Assembly: GCF_900638555.1 (NCBI RefSeq)
Contig: NZ_LR134525.1
Span: forward strand, 1,488,001 to 1,552,000
DNA: 64,000 nucleotides
Source of the DNA: Neisseria meningitidis
Lineage (GTDB): Bacteria > Pseudomonadota > Gammaproteobacteria > Burkholderiales > Neisseriaceae
Reading direction: 5' to 3'
Shown one piece after another: positions 27,309 through 36,958 of this stretch. Below the pieces are notes generated by a model, which had not been told where the DNA came from, did not search any database, and saw only the letters and a program-made list of their open reading frames with translations. A program made the position numbers and the translations under genes. Numbering within the stretch: position 1 is the first letter of the stretch; the number at the start of each line of letters is the position of its first letter.

Positions 27309-30300
27309 ATGACCGAGCCGACCTACATCCCCCTGCGCCTGCATACCGAATTCTCGATTACCGACGGTATGGTGCGGATTAAAAAACTGATTGCCAAAGC
27401 GCAGGAATACGGTTTGCCTGCTTTGGGCATCAGCGATTTGATGAACGAATTCGGTTTGGTGAAATTCTATAAAACCTGCCGCGGCGCAGGGATTAAACCC
27501 ATCGGCGCGGCGGACGTGTGGATAGGCAATCCGAATGCGCCCGACAAGCCGTTCCGCGCCATGCTGATTATCCGCAACGATGCGGGCTATCTGCGCTTGA
27601 GCGAGCTTCTGACGGCGGCTTATGTCGGCAAAGACCGCAATATCCATCATGCGGAACTCAATCCCGAATGGCTGGAAAACGGCGACAACAGCGGCTTGAT
27701 TTGTTTAAGCGGCGCGCATTACGGCGAAGTGGGCGTGAATCTCTTGAACGGCAATGAAGACGCGGCGCGTGCGGCGGCGTTGAAATATGCGGCATGGTTT
27801 CCCGATGCGTTTTATTTAGAGCTGCAACGCCTGCCCGAACGCCCCGAATGGGAGGCTTGCGTTTCCGGCAGCGTGAAGCTGGCGGAGGAACTGGGTTTGC
27901 CGGTGGTGGCGACCCACCCGACGCAGTTTATGAGCCGCGACGATTTCAACGCGCACGAGGCGCGGGTGTGTATCGCAGGCGGCTGGGTATTGACGGACAA
28001 AAAACGTCCGCGCGATTTCACGCCGGGCCAGTTTTTCATTCCGCCGGAAACCATGGCCGAACGTTTCGCCGATTTGCCTGAAGCCTTGGAAAACACGGTA
28101 GAAATTGCCAAACGCTGCAACCTGCACATCACATTGGGCAAAAACTTCCTGCCCCTTTTCCCCACGCCCGACGGTTTATCACTCGATGACTATCTCATCA
28201 AACTCTCCAACGAGGGTTTGCAGGAACGCATGGTTCAGCTTTATCCCGACGAAGCGGAACGCGCAGAAAAAATGCCGGAATATCAGGAACGTTTGGATTT
28301 TGAGCTGAACATCATCATCCAGATGAAATTTCCCGGCTATTTCCTTATCGTACAAGACTTTATCAACTGGGCAAAAACGCACGGCTGTCCGGTGGGGCCG
28401 GGGCGCGGTTCGGGCGCAGGCTCGCTGGTGGCGTATTCATTGAAGATTACCGACCTTGATCCGCTCAAATACGCGCTGCTGTTTGAACGTTTCTTAAACC
28501 CCGAACGCGTCTCCATGCCCGACTTCGACGTTGACTTCTGTCAGGCAAACCGCGGCCGCGTGATTGAGTATGTGCGCGAAAAATACGGCGCGGAGGCGGT
28601 CAGCCAGATTGTTACCTTCGGCACGATGTCGTCTAAAGCGGTCATCCGCGACGTGGGGCGCGTGTTAGAGCTGCCGTTTATGCTGTGCGACAAACTGTCC
28701 AAGCTGATTCCGTTGGAAGCCAACAAACCTCTGGGTTTGGACGACGCGATGAAGGCGGAGCCGCAGATTCAGGAATTAATCGAAGCGGAAGAAGCGGACG
28801 AACTCATTACGCTGGCGAAAAAGCTGGAAGATTTGACGCGCGGTCTGGGTATGCACGCGGGCGGCGTGTTGATTGCGCCGGGCAAGATTTCCGATTACAG
28901 CCCCGTGTATCAGGCGGATGAATCCGCCTCTCCCGTATCCATGTACGACAAGGGCGACGTGGAAGACGTGGGTTTGGTGAAATTCGACTTTTTAGGTCTG
29001 CGTAACCTGACCATTATCGAAATGGCGCAGAACAACATCAAAAACACCACCGGCGATATCGTCGATGTCGGCAAAATTCCGCTCGACGACCAAGCCGCCT
29101 ACCAAATCTTCCGAGATGCGAACACCACCGCCGTGTTCCAGTTCGAGTCGACCGGCATGAAAAAAATGCTGAAAACGGCGCATACGACCAAGTTTGAAGA
29201 ACTGATTGCCTTCGTATCGCTCTACCGCCCCGGCCCGATGGACAACATCCCCGACTTCGTCGCGCGCATGAAAGGCCAGGAATTCCAATACATCCATCCG
29301 CTGCTCGAAGGCATCCTCGCGCCGACCTACGGCATTATGGTGTATCAGGAACAAGTGATGCAGGCGGCGCAGATTATCGGCGGCTACTCGCTCGGCGGCG
29401 CGGACTTGCTGCGCCGCGCGATGGGTAAGAAAAAGCCCGAAGAAATGGTGAAACACCGCGAAATCTTCGCCGAAGGCGCGGCGAAACAAGGCATTTCGCG
29501 CGAAAAATCCGACGAAATCTTCAACTACATGGAAAAATTCGCCGGCTACGGTTTCAACAAATCCCACGCCGCCGCCTACGCCCTGATTTCCTACCAGACC
29601 GCATGGCTCAAGGCGCACTACCCCGCCGAATTTATGGCGGCGACGATGTCGTCCGAATTGGACAACACCGACCAGCTCAAGCATTTCTACGACGACTGCC
29701 GCGCCAACGGCATCGAGTTCCTGCCGCCCGACATCAACGAATCCGACTACCGCTTCACGCCGTATCCGAACATGAAAATCCGCTACGCACTCGGCGCGAT
29801 TAAAGGCACGGGCGAAGCCGCCGTCGAATCCATCATCGCCGCGCGGCAAAGCGGCGGCAAGTTTACCGGCCTCTTGGACTTCTGCGAGCGCGTCGGCAAA
29901 GAACACATGAACCGCCGCACCCTCGAGGCCCTGATACGCGGCGGCGCGTTCGACAGCATCGAACCCAACCGCGCCATGCTCTTGGCGAACATCGACCTCG
30001 CTATGGACAACGCCGACCAAAAAGCCGCCAACGCCAATCAGGGCGGACTTTTCGATATGATGGAAGACGCCATCGAACCGGTGCGGCTCATCGACCTGCC
30101 GAGGTGGAGCGAATCGGAAAAACTCGCCGAAGAAAAAACCGTCATCGGCTTTTACCTGTCCGGTCACCCGTTCGGCCCGTATGCCCAAGAAGTCCGCCAA
30201 ATCGCACCGACCAAATTAGACCGTCTGAAGCCGCAAGACAGCGTGCGCCTCGCCGGATTCGTTACCGCCGTGCGTACGATGATGGGCAAGCGCGGCAAAA

Positions 30301-30743
30301 TCGCCTTCGTCAGCCTTGAAGATTTGAGCGGACAGGTTGAAATCATGGTCGGCGGTCAGACGTTGGAAAACTGCGCCGACTGCCTCAAAGCTGACCAAGT
30401 GCTGATTATCGAATCCAAAGTCAGCCGCGACGACTACGGCGGCGGCGACGGGCTGCGTATTCTGGCAAACCAAGTCATGACCCTGCAAACGGCGCGCGAA
30501 CGCTACGCCCGCAGCCTCAGCCTCGCCCTCGCCCCGCATCACGACATCGGCGGACTGGTACAACTGCTTGCCGCCCACCAACTGCCCGACACGCCGCGCA
30601 TCCCGCTGCAACTGTCGTATGCCAACGAAAAAGCGTCGGGCAGGCTTCAAGTGCCGCCGAAATGGACGGTTACGCCGAGTTCCGCATTGTTCGGCGAACT
30701 GGAAACATTGCTCGGCAGCCGGTCGGTGCGCGTCAACTGGTAA
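27309..30743 (+). CDS. dnaE: DNA polymerase III alpha subunit
   Basis: A 1144-residue replicative polymerase of the DnaE1 type. In order: the PHP domain (PLRLHTEFSITDGMVRIKKL), the palm with catalytic carboxylates in PDFDVDFCQ (about 402-410), the GRGSGAGSLVAYSL segment before it, a helix-hairpin-helix region (GFNKSHAAAYALISYQTAW), and an OB fold near the C-terminus (VRLAGFVTAVRTMMGKRGK). No frameshift is seen. It ends at a strong uptake-sequence terminator. Confidence 0.97.
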   Translation: MTEPTYIPLRLHTEFSITDGMVRIKKLIAKAQEYGLPALGISDLMNEFGLVKFYKTCRGAGIKPIGAADVWIGNPNAPDKPFRAMLIIRNDAGYLRLSELLTAAYVGKDRNIHHAELNPEWLENGDNSGLICLSGAHYGEVGVNLLNGNEDAARAAALKYAAWFPDAFYLELQRLPERPEWEACVSGSVKLAEELGLPVVATHPTQFMSRDDFNAHEARVCIAGGWVLTDKKRPRDFTPGQFFIPPETMAERFADLPEALENTVEIAKRCNLHITLGKNFLPLFPTPDGLSLDDYLIKLSNEGLQERMVQLYPDEAERAEKMPEYQERLDFELNIIIQMKFPGYFLIVQDFINWAKTHGCPVGPGRGSGAGSLVAYSLKITDLDPLKYALLFERFLNPERVSMPDFDVDFCQANRGRVIEYVREKYGAEAVSQIVTFGTMSSKAVIRDVGRVLELPFMLCDKLSKLIPLEANKPLGLDDAMKAEPQIQELIEAEEADELITLAKKLEDLTRGLGMHAGGVLIAPGKISDYSPVYQADESASPVSMYDKGDVEDVGLVKFDFLGLRNLTIIEMAQNNIKNTTGDIVDVGKIPLDDQAAYQIFRDANTTAVFQFESTGMKKMLKTAHTTKFEELIAFVSLYRPGPMDNIPDFVARMKGQEFQYIHPLLEGILAPTYGIMVYQEQVMQAAQIIGGYSLGGADLLRRAMGKKKPEEMVKHREIFAEGAAKQGISREKSDEIFNYMEKFAGYGFNKSHAAAYALISYQTAWLKAHYPAEFMAATMSSELDNTDQLKHFYDDCRANGIEFLPPDINESDYRFTPYPNMKIRYALGAIKGTGEAAVESIIAARQSGGKFTGLLDFCERVGKEHMNRRTLEALIRGGAFDSIEPNRAMLLANIDLAMDNADQKAANANQGGLFDMMEDAIEPVRLIDLPRWSESEKLAEEKTVIGFYLSGHPFGPYAQEVRQIAPTKLDRLKPQDSVRLAGFVTAVRTMMGKRGKIAFVSLEDLSGQVEIMVGGQTLENCADCLKADQVLIIESKVSRDDYGGGDGLRILANQVMTLQTARERYARSLSLALAPHHDIGGLVQLLAAHQLPDTPRIPLQLSYANEKASGRLQVPPKWTVTPSSALFGELETLLGSRSVRVNW

Positions 30744-30754
30744 CCCAAAATATA

Positions 30755-30797
30755 AATGCCGTCTGAAGCCCAAAAACCGGTTTCAGACGGCATTTTT
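30755..30797. terminator. Uptake-sequence terminator after dnaE
   Basis: ATGCCGTCTGAAGCC pairs with GGTTTCAGACGGCAT, followed by six Ts on the plus strand. It separates dnaE from the 3' end of the tracrRNA gene, which comes from the other strand. Confidence 0.88.
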
Positions 30798-30805
30798 TAA
30801 CTGAA

Positions 30806-30914
30806 ATAAACGATGCCCCTTAAAGCAGAAGCTTTAAGGGGCAGAGCGTTGCGGCACATCTTTTCAGACGGCCTTATTGTAGCAACGGTTCTCATTTCGC
30901 AGTGCGACAATATG
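30806..30914 (-). ncRNA. tracrRNA of the type II-C CRISPR-Cas9 system
   Basis: Reading the minus strand from about 30914, the 5' part is an anti-repeat that matches the array repeat over ATTGT-x-GCACTGCGAAATGAGAA and again at GCTACAA, with a mismatched bulge between them. It pairs with the crRNA repeat and forms the guide held by Cas9. After it come a stem containing GGCCGTCTGAAAAG, then a strong hairpin CCCCTTAAAGCTTCTGCTTTAAGGGG, and a T-rich end at 30806. This is the known layout of the N. meningitidis tracrRNA. The 5' end is set by the promoter at 30921-30949 and is approximate. Confidence 0.93.
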
Positions 30915-30920
30915 TTTGGG

Positions 30921-30949
30921 ATTCTAGCCGTTGTGAGATGATAAGTCAA
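30921..30949 (-). promoter_or_regulatory. tracrRNA promoter
   Basis: On the minus strand TTGACT (30949-30944) and TAGAAT (30926-30921) are exactly 17 bases apart, a near-consensus sigma-70 promoter. Transcription would begin about seven bases on, at the start of the anti-repeat. Confidence 0.8.
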
Positions 30950-30957
30950 TAATCTAT

Positions 30958-30987
30958 TTGTATATAAATAAGACAATAAGATATATT
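30958..30987 (+). promoter_or_regulatory. Candidate cas9 promoter
   Basis: TTGTAT (30958-30963) and TATATT (30982-30987) are spaced by 18 bases in a very A/T-rich stretch before cas9. It lies back to back with the tracrRNA promoter. The GGAG ribosome site at 31012-31015 is six bases before the cas9 ATG. Confidence 0.45.
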
Positions 30988-31021
30988 ATCATTATTTGCA
31001 ACGTTGTTTACGGAGTAATAA

Positions 31022-34000
31022 ATGGCTGCCTTCAAACCTAATCCAATCAACTACATCCTCGGCCTCGATATCGGCATCGCATCCGTCGGCTGGGCGATGG
31101 TAGAAATTGACGAAGAAGAAAACCCCATCCGCCTGATTGATTTGAGCGTGCGCGTATTTGAGCGTGCCGAAGTACCGAAAACAGGCGACTCCCTTGCCAT
31201 GGCAAGGCGTTTGGCGCGCAGTGTCCGCCGCCTGACCCGCCGTCGCGCCCATCGCCTGCTTCGGGCCCGCCGCCTATTGAAACGCGAAGGCGTATTACAA
31301 GCCGCTGATTTTGACGAAAACGGCTTGATCAAATCCTTACCGAATACACCATGGCAACTTCGCGCAGCCGCATTAGACCGCAAACTGACGCCTTTAGAGT
31401 GGTCGGCAGTCTTGTTGCATTTAATCAAACACCGAGGCTATTTATCGCAACGGAAAAACGAGGGCGAAACTGCCGATAAAGAGCTTGGCGCTTTGCTCAA
31501 AGGCGTAGCCGACAATGCCCATGCCTTACAGACAGGCGATTTCCGCACACCGGCCGAATTGGCTTTAAATAAATTTGAGAAAGAAAGCGGCCATATCCGC
31601 AATCAGCGCGGCGATTATTCGCATACGTTCAGCCGCAAAGATTTGCAGGCGGAGCTGATTTTGCTGTTTGAAAAACAAAAAGAATTTGGCAATCCGCATG
31701 TTTCAGGCGGCCTTAAAGAAGGTATTGAAACCCTACTGATGACGCAACGCCCTGCCCTGTCCGGCGATGCCGTTCAAAAAATGTTGGGACATTGCACCTT
31801 TGAGCCGGCAGAGCCGAAAGCCGCTAAAAACACCTATACCGCCGAACGTTTCGTCTGGCTGACCAAGCTGAACAACCTGCGTATTTTAGAGCAAGGCAGC
31901 GAGCGGCCATTGACCGATACCGAACGCGCCACGCTTATGGACGAGCCATACAGAAAATCCAAACTGACTTACGCACAAGCCCGTAAGCTGCTGGGTTTAG
32001 AAGATACCGCCTTTTTCAAAGGCTTGCGCTATGGTAAAGACAATGCCGAAGCCTCAACATTGATGGAAATGAAGGCCTACCATGCCATCAGCCGTGCACT
32101 GGAAAAAGAAGGATTGAAAGATAAAAAATCCCCATTACGCCTTTCTCCCGAATTACAAGACGAAATCGGCACAGCATTCTCTCTGTTCAAAACCGATGAA
32201 GACATTACAGGCCGTCTGAAAGACCGTGTACAGCCCGAAATATTAGAAGCGCTGTTAAAACACATCAGCTTCGACAAGTTCGTCCAAATTTCCTTGAAAG
32301 CATTGCGCCGAATTGTGCCTCTAATGGAGCAAGGCAAACGTTACGATGAAGCCTGCGCCGAAATCTACGGAGACCATTACGGCAAGAAAAATGCGGAAGA
32401 AAAGATTTATCTGCCGCCCATCCCTGCCGACGAAATCCGCAATCCAGTCGTCTTGCGCGCCTTATCTCAAGCCAGAAAAGTCATTAACGGCGTGGTTCGG
32501 CGTTACGGCTCACCTGCGCGTATCCATATTGAAACGGCAAGGGAAGTAGGCAAATCATTTAAAGACCGCAAAGAAATTGAGAAACGTCAGGAAGAAAACC
32601 GTAAAGACCGTGAAAAAGCCGCCGCCAAATTCCGAGAGTATTTCCCCAATTTTGTCGGCGAACCCAAATCCAAAGATATTCTGAAACTGCGCCTGTACGA
32701 GCAACAACACGGCAAATGCCTGTATTCGGGCAAAGAAATCAACTTAGGCCGTCTGAACGAAAAAGGCTATGTCGAAATTGACCATGCCCTGCCGTTCTCG
32801 CGCACATGGGACGACAGTTTCAACAATAAAGTGCTGGTATTGGGCAGCGAAAACCAAAACAAAGGCAATCAAACCCCTTACGAATACTTCAACGGCAAAG
32901 ACAACAGCCGCGAATGGCAGGAATTTAAAGCGCGTGTCGAAACCAGCCGTTTCCCGCGCAGTAAAAAACAACGGATTCTGCTGCAAAAATTCGATGAAGA
33001 CGGCTTTAAAGAACGCAATCTGAACGACACGCGCTACGTCAACCGTTTCCTGTGTCAATTTGTTGCCGACCGTATGCGGCTGACAGGTAAAGGCAAGAAA
33101 CGTGTCTTTGCATCCAACGGACAAATTACCAATCTGTTGCGCGGCTTTTGGGGATTGCGCAAAGTGCGTGCGGAAAACGACCGCCATCACGCCTTGGACG
33201 CCGTCGTCGTTGCCTGCTCGACCGTTGCCATGCAGCAGAAAATTACCCGTTTTGTACGCTATAAAGAGATGAACGCGTTTGACGGTAAAACCATAGACAA
33301 AGAAACAGGAGAAGTGCTGCATCAAAAAACACACTTCCCACAACCTTGGGAATTTTTCGCACAAGAAGTCATGATTCGCGTCTTCGGCAAACCGGACGGC
33401 AAACCCGAATTCGAAGAAGCCGATACCCCAGAAAAACTGCGCACGTTGCTTGCCGAAAAATTATCATCTCGCCCCGAAGCCGTACACGAATACGTTACGC
33501 CACTGTTTGTTTCACGCGCGCCCAATCGGAAGATGAGCGGGCAAGGGCATATGGAGACCGTCAAATCCGCCAAACGACTGGACGAAGGCGTCAGCGTGTT
33601 GCGCGTACCGTTAACACAGTTAAAACTGAAAGACTTGGAAAAAATGGTCAATCGGGAGCGCGAACCTAAGCTATACGAAGCACTGAAAGCACGGCTGGAA
33701 GCACATAAAGACGATCCTGCCAAAGCCTTTGCCGAGCCGTTTTACAAATACGATAAAGCAGGCAACCGCACCCAACAGGTAAAAGCCGTACGCGTAGAGC
33801 AAGTACAGAAAACCGGCGTATGGGTGCGCAACCATAACGGTATTGCCGACAACGCAACCATGGTGCGCGTAGATGTGTTTGAGAAAGGCGACAAGTATTA
33901 TCTGGTACCGATTTACAGTTGGCAGGTAGCGAAAGGGATTTTGCCGGATAGGGCTGTTGTACAAGGAAAAGATGAAGAAGATTGGCAACTTATTGATGAT

Positions 34001-34270
34001 AGTTTCAACTTTAAATTCTCATTACACCCTAATGATTTAGTCGAGGTTATAACAAAAAAAGCTAGAATGTTTGGTTACTTTGCCAGCTGCCATCGAGGCA
34101 CCGGTAATATCAATATACGCATTCATGATCTTGATCATAAAATTGGCAAAAATGGAATACTGGAAGGTATCGGCGTCAAAACCGCCCTTTCATTCCAAAA
34201 ATACCAAATTGACGAACTGGGCAAAGAAATCAGACCATGCCGTCTGAAAAAACGCCCGCCTGTCCGTTAA
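31022..34270 (+). CDS. cas9: Cas9 endonuclease, type II-C, Nme1 type
   Basis: A 1082-residue RNA-guided DNA nuclease. RuvC-I is at the N-terminus with Asp16 in [12 protein letters not shown]. An arginine-rich bridge helix follows ([20 protein letters not shown]). RuvC-II is [11 protein letters not shown], the HNH motif is [15 protein letters not shown] with the catalytic His near 588, and RuvC-III contains [11 protein letters not shown]. The C-terminal PAM-interacting part has His1024 and Asn1029, the residues of Nme1Cas9 that read an N4GATT PAM; the Nme2-type C-terminal sequence is absent. All catalytic residues are present, so it should be active. Two AG-form and one AT-form uptake sequences lie in the gene. 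Confidence 0.98.
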
Positions 34271-34278
34271 ATTAATCT

Positions 34279-34314
34279 ATCCCTGTTTCAGGCGGCCTGA
34301 AGCAGGGATTTTTT
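34279..34314 (+). terminator. Hairpin terminator between cas9 and cas1
   Basis: A 14-bp near-perfect stem (ATCCCTGTTTCAGG and CCTGAAGCAGGGAT) with a three-base loop, followed by six Ts. It begins nine bases after the cas9 stop, so cas1-cas2 may depend on read-through or on their own promoter. Confidence 0.75.
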
Positions 34315-34336
34315 ATATAAAAATAAGGGGAAAAAC

Positions 34337-35251
34337 ATGACTTGGCGCAGCCTGCTTATTCAAAACGGCGGCAAACTATCCTTGCAACGCCGGCAACTGC
34401 TGATTCAACAAAACGGCGAGTCCCACACCGTACCATTAGAGGACATCGCCGTTATCATCATCGAAAATCGCGAAACCCTGATTACCGCCCCGCTCCTATC
34501 AGCCTTAGCCGAGCATGGTGCAACCCTGCTGACCTGCGACGAGCAGTTCCTGCCCTGCGGACAATGGCTGCCTTATGCCCAATATCACCGCCAACTTAAA
34601 ATCCTCAAACTGCAACTGAACATAAGCGAACCCTTAAAAAAGCAACTCTGGCAACATATCGTCCGCCAAAAAATCCTGAACCAAGCATTTGTCGCAGACG
34701 AAACAGGCAATGATCTTGCAGCCAAACGGCTGCGCACTTTGGCATCTGAAGTCCGTTCAGGCGATACAGGAAACCGTGAAGCCCAAGCTGCCGCCCTCTA
34801 CTTTCAAGCCCTCTTTGGCGAAAAATTTACCCGTAATGACAACAACGCCGTCAATGCCGCATTGAACTACACCTACGCCGTACTCCGTGCCGCAGTTGCA
34901 CGCGCCCTGACCTTATACGGTTGGTTACCTGCATTAGGCTTGTTTCATAGAAGTGAACTCAATCCATTTAATCTCGCCGATGACTTTATCGAACCCTTAC
35001 GCCCATTGGCCGACCTGACCGTGATACATTTGTACGAACAAGGCCGTCTGAAAACTGAACTGACGCTCGGCATCAAACAACACCTCATCAAAATCCTCTA
35101 CTATCAAACCAGCATCGAACGGCAACATTTCAGCACCTTGGCTGCCATCGACAAAATGATTTCGTCATTTCAAGCCGGCGTAACCGATAAAAACGCCAAA
35201 CAACTGAAACTGCCTGAAATCCTACCATTGAAAGAATACCAATATGAGTGA
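34337..35251 (+). CDS. cas1: CRISPR adaptation integrase Cas1, type II
   Basis: A 304-residue integrase that, with Cas2, inserts new spacers. The N-terminal beta domain ([20 protein letters not shown]) is followed by the helical catalytic domain; the metal-binding His and Glu region is [20 protein letters not shown]. The start ATG at 34337 follows an AAGGGGAA site. Its stop overlaps the cas2 start by eight bases (ATGAGTGA). It contains one AG-form uptake sequence at 35041-35052. Confidence 0.96.
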
Positions 35252-35570
35252 GGCCAAATTTATGAGGATTATCGTCTTCTTCGACCTACCGGTTATCACG
35301 GCGGCAAAGCGCAAAGCCGCCAATCAATTCCGCCAGTTTTTATTAAAAGACGGATACCAAATGCTGCAACTTTCCGTATACAGCCGTATCGTCAAAGGCC
35401 GCGATTCGTTGCAAAAACACCACAACAGACTGTGTGCAAACCTTCCGCAAGAAGGCTCAATCCGCTGTTTGGAGATAACAGAAAAGCAATATGCCGCCAT
35501 GAAACTGCTGTTGGGCGAGCTGAAAACCCAAGAAAAAAAGGTCAATTCAGACCAATTATTGTTATTTTAA
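35244..35570 (+). CDS. cas2: CRISPR adaptation protein Cas2
   Basis: A 108-residue ferredoxin-fold protein, structural partner of Cas1 in the integration complex. The motif IIVFFDLPV carries the conserved Asp, and the C-terminus ends in NSDQLLLF. An internal ATG at 35262 (MRIIVFFD) is an alternative start, but the ATG at 35244 overlaps cas1 and gives the expected length. The array begins 63 bases after its stop. Confidence 0.96.
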
Positions 35571-35591
35571 GCCCATTTTTTCATAACAAAT

Positions 35592-35627
35592 AAAACGGGA
35601 AACCCTTATGAAATAAGGATTTCCCGT
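35592..35627 (-). terminator. Hairpin between cas2 and the array, minus-strand terminator
   Basis: On the minus strand ACGGGAAATCCTTAT pairs with ATAAGGGTTTCCCGT around a TTC loop, with one unpaired base on each side, followed by TTTTATTT. It is placed to stop crRNA transcripts running out of the array before they run antisense into cas2. The plus-strand side lacks a T-run. Confidence 0.65.
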
Positions 35628-35633
35628 CGAAGT

Positions 35634-36857
35634 ATTGTAGCACTGCGAAATGAGAAAGGGAGCTACAACTGGACATCTCAAAGGACACCATAGACGCAAA
35701 TTGTAGCACTGCGAAATGAGAAAGGGAGCTACAACGCAAAATCTTATGTATGATAATTGGCAGGAATTGTAGCACTGCGAAATGAGAAAGGGAGCTACAA
35801 CTTAACATCGTGTATTGGGTTATTATTTTAAATTGTAGCACTGCGAAATGAGAAAGGGAGCTACAACGTTTTGTGGCAATGGTTTCCGCCGTGGGTAATT
35901 GTAGCACTGCGAAATGAGAAAGGGAGCTACAACCCGCATTGATGCGTAAACTCGCCGTTATTGATTGTAGCACTGCGAAATGAGAAAGGGAGCTACAACT
36001 AAAAAAGGCAGAACAATTACAAAAAGAAAATTGTAGCACTGCGAAATGAGAAAGGGAGCTACAACTAATTACTCGGCGTATGTATTTCTATTTGGATTGT
36101 AGCACTGCGAAATGAGAAAGGGAGCTACAACTGCAGACGATGACGGAGCAGCCTGCATCATATTGTAGCACTGCGAAATGAGAAAGGGAGCTACAACAAG
36201 CGGGTGCGGTTTTAGCACTGGCTACCCATTGTAGCACTGCGAAATGAGAAAGGGAGCTACAACACTACTGCGTTTGCTATCTGAAACGAATTTATTGTAG
36301 CACTGCGAAATGAGAAAGGGAGCTACAACAAGCACCTTGAATCAATACAAAAGCGAAATATTGTAGCACTGCGAAATGAGAAAGGGAGCTACAACACTAC
36401 TGCGTTTGCTATCTGAAACGAATTTATTGTAGCACTGCGAAATGAGAAAGGGAGCTACAACTCGTTCAAACAACAGTACAAAAAAAGGCATATTGTAGCA
36501 CTGCGAAATGAGAAAGGGAGCTACAACCGCATTTGCAAAATTTAGTGGGTTGCCGTTATTGTAGCACTGCGAAATGAGAAAGGGAGCTACAACTAACTGG
36601 ATTGCACACGGTCAAAGTTAAAGATTGTAGCACTGCGAAATGAGAAAGGGAGCTACAACATTCGGGTCGCAACAGAAACCTTTACCAAAATTGTAGCACT
36701 GCGAAATGAGAAAGGGAGCTACAACAAAGAAAGCGAGCTTGTAAAAAGGCAGAAGATTGTAGCACTGCGAAATGAGAAAGGGAGCTACAACTTAATTTCC
36801 GGCTGGGAATGGATACAAAAAATTGTAGCACTGCGAAATGAGAATGGGCGCTACAAC
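35634..36857 (-). CRISPR. CRISPR array, 19 repeats of 36 bases, 18 spacers of 30 bases
   Basis: Repeats start every 66 bases from 35634 to 36822. On the plus strand each begins ATTGTAGCACTGCGAAATGA and ends GGGAGCTACAAC. Eighteen are identical; the last (36822-36857) differs at two positions (A24T, A28C). In the crRNA direction (minus) the repeat starts GTTGTAGCTCCC and ends TGCTACAAT, an extended -10 box, so each spacer can be transcribed from its own repeat, as known for N. meningitidis. The spacers at 36264-36293 and 36396-36425 are identical. The targets cannot be identified here. Confidence 0.99.
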
Positions 36858-36949
36858 CAGCCGTTGCGATAAGCGAACGTGCGTTAAAGTCATTGAGACA
36901 CAGTGCAATTATGGCAAGAAAGGCGACAGATATTGTGTCACAGATTTGA
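36857..36949 (+). pseudogene. Possible 3' gene fragment next to the array
   Basis: A 30-codon open frame starts right at the end of the last repeat and stops at 36949. It contains basic, protein-like segments (ISERALKSLRHSAIMARKAT) but has no start codon or ribosome site at its head. It may be the end of a gene cut off when the array arrived, or chance. Confidence 0.25.
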
Positions 36950-36958
36950 AATAAGAAA

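Noticed and set aside
28992..30200. A 402-codon open frame antisense to dnaE
   Set aside because: Shadow of a high-GC conserved gene; no ribosome site and no family features.
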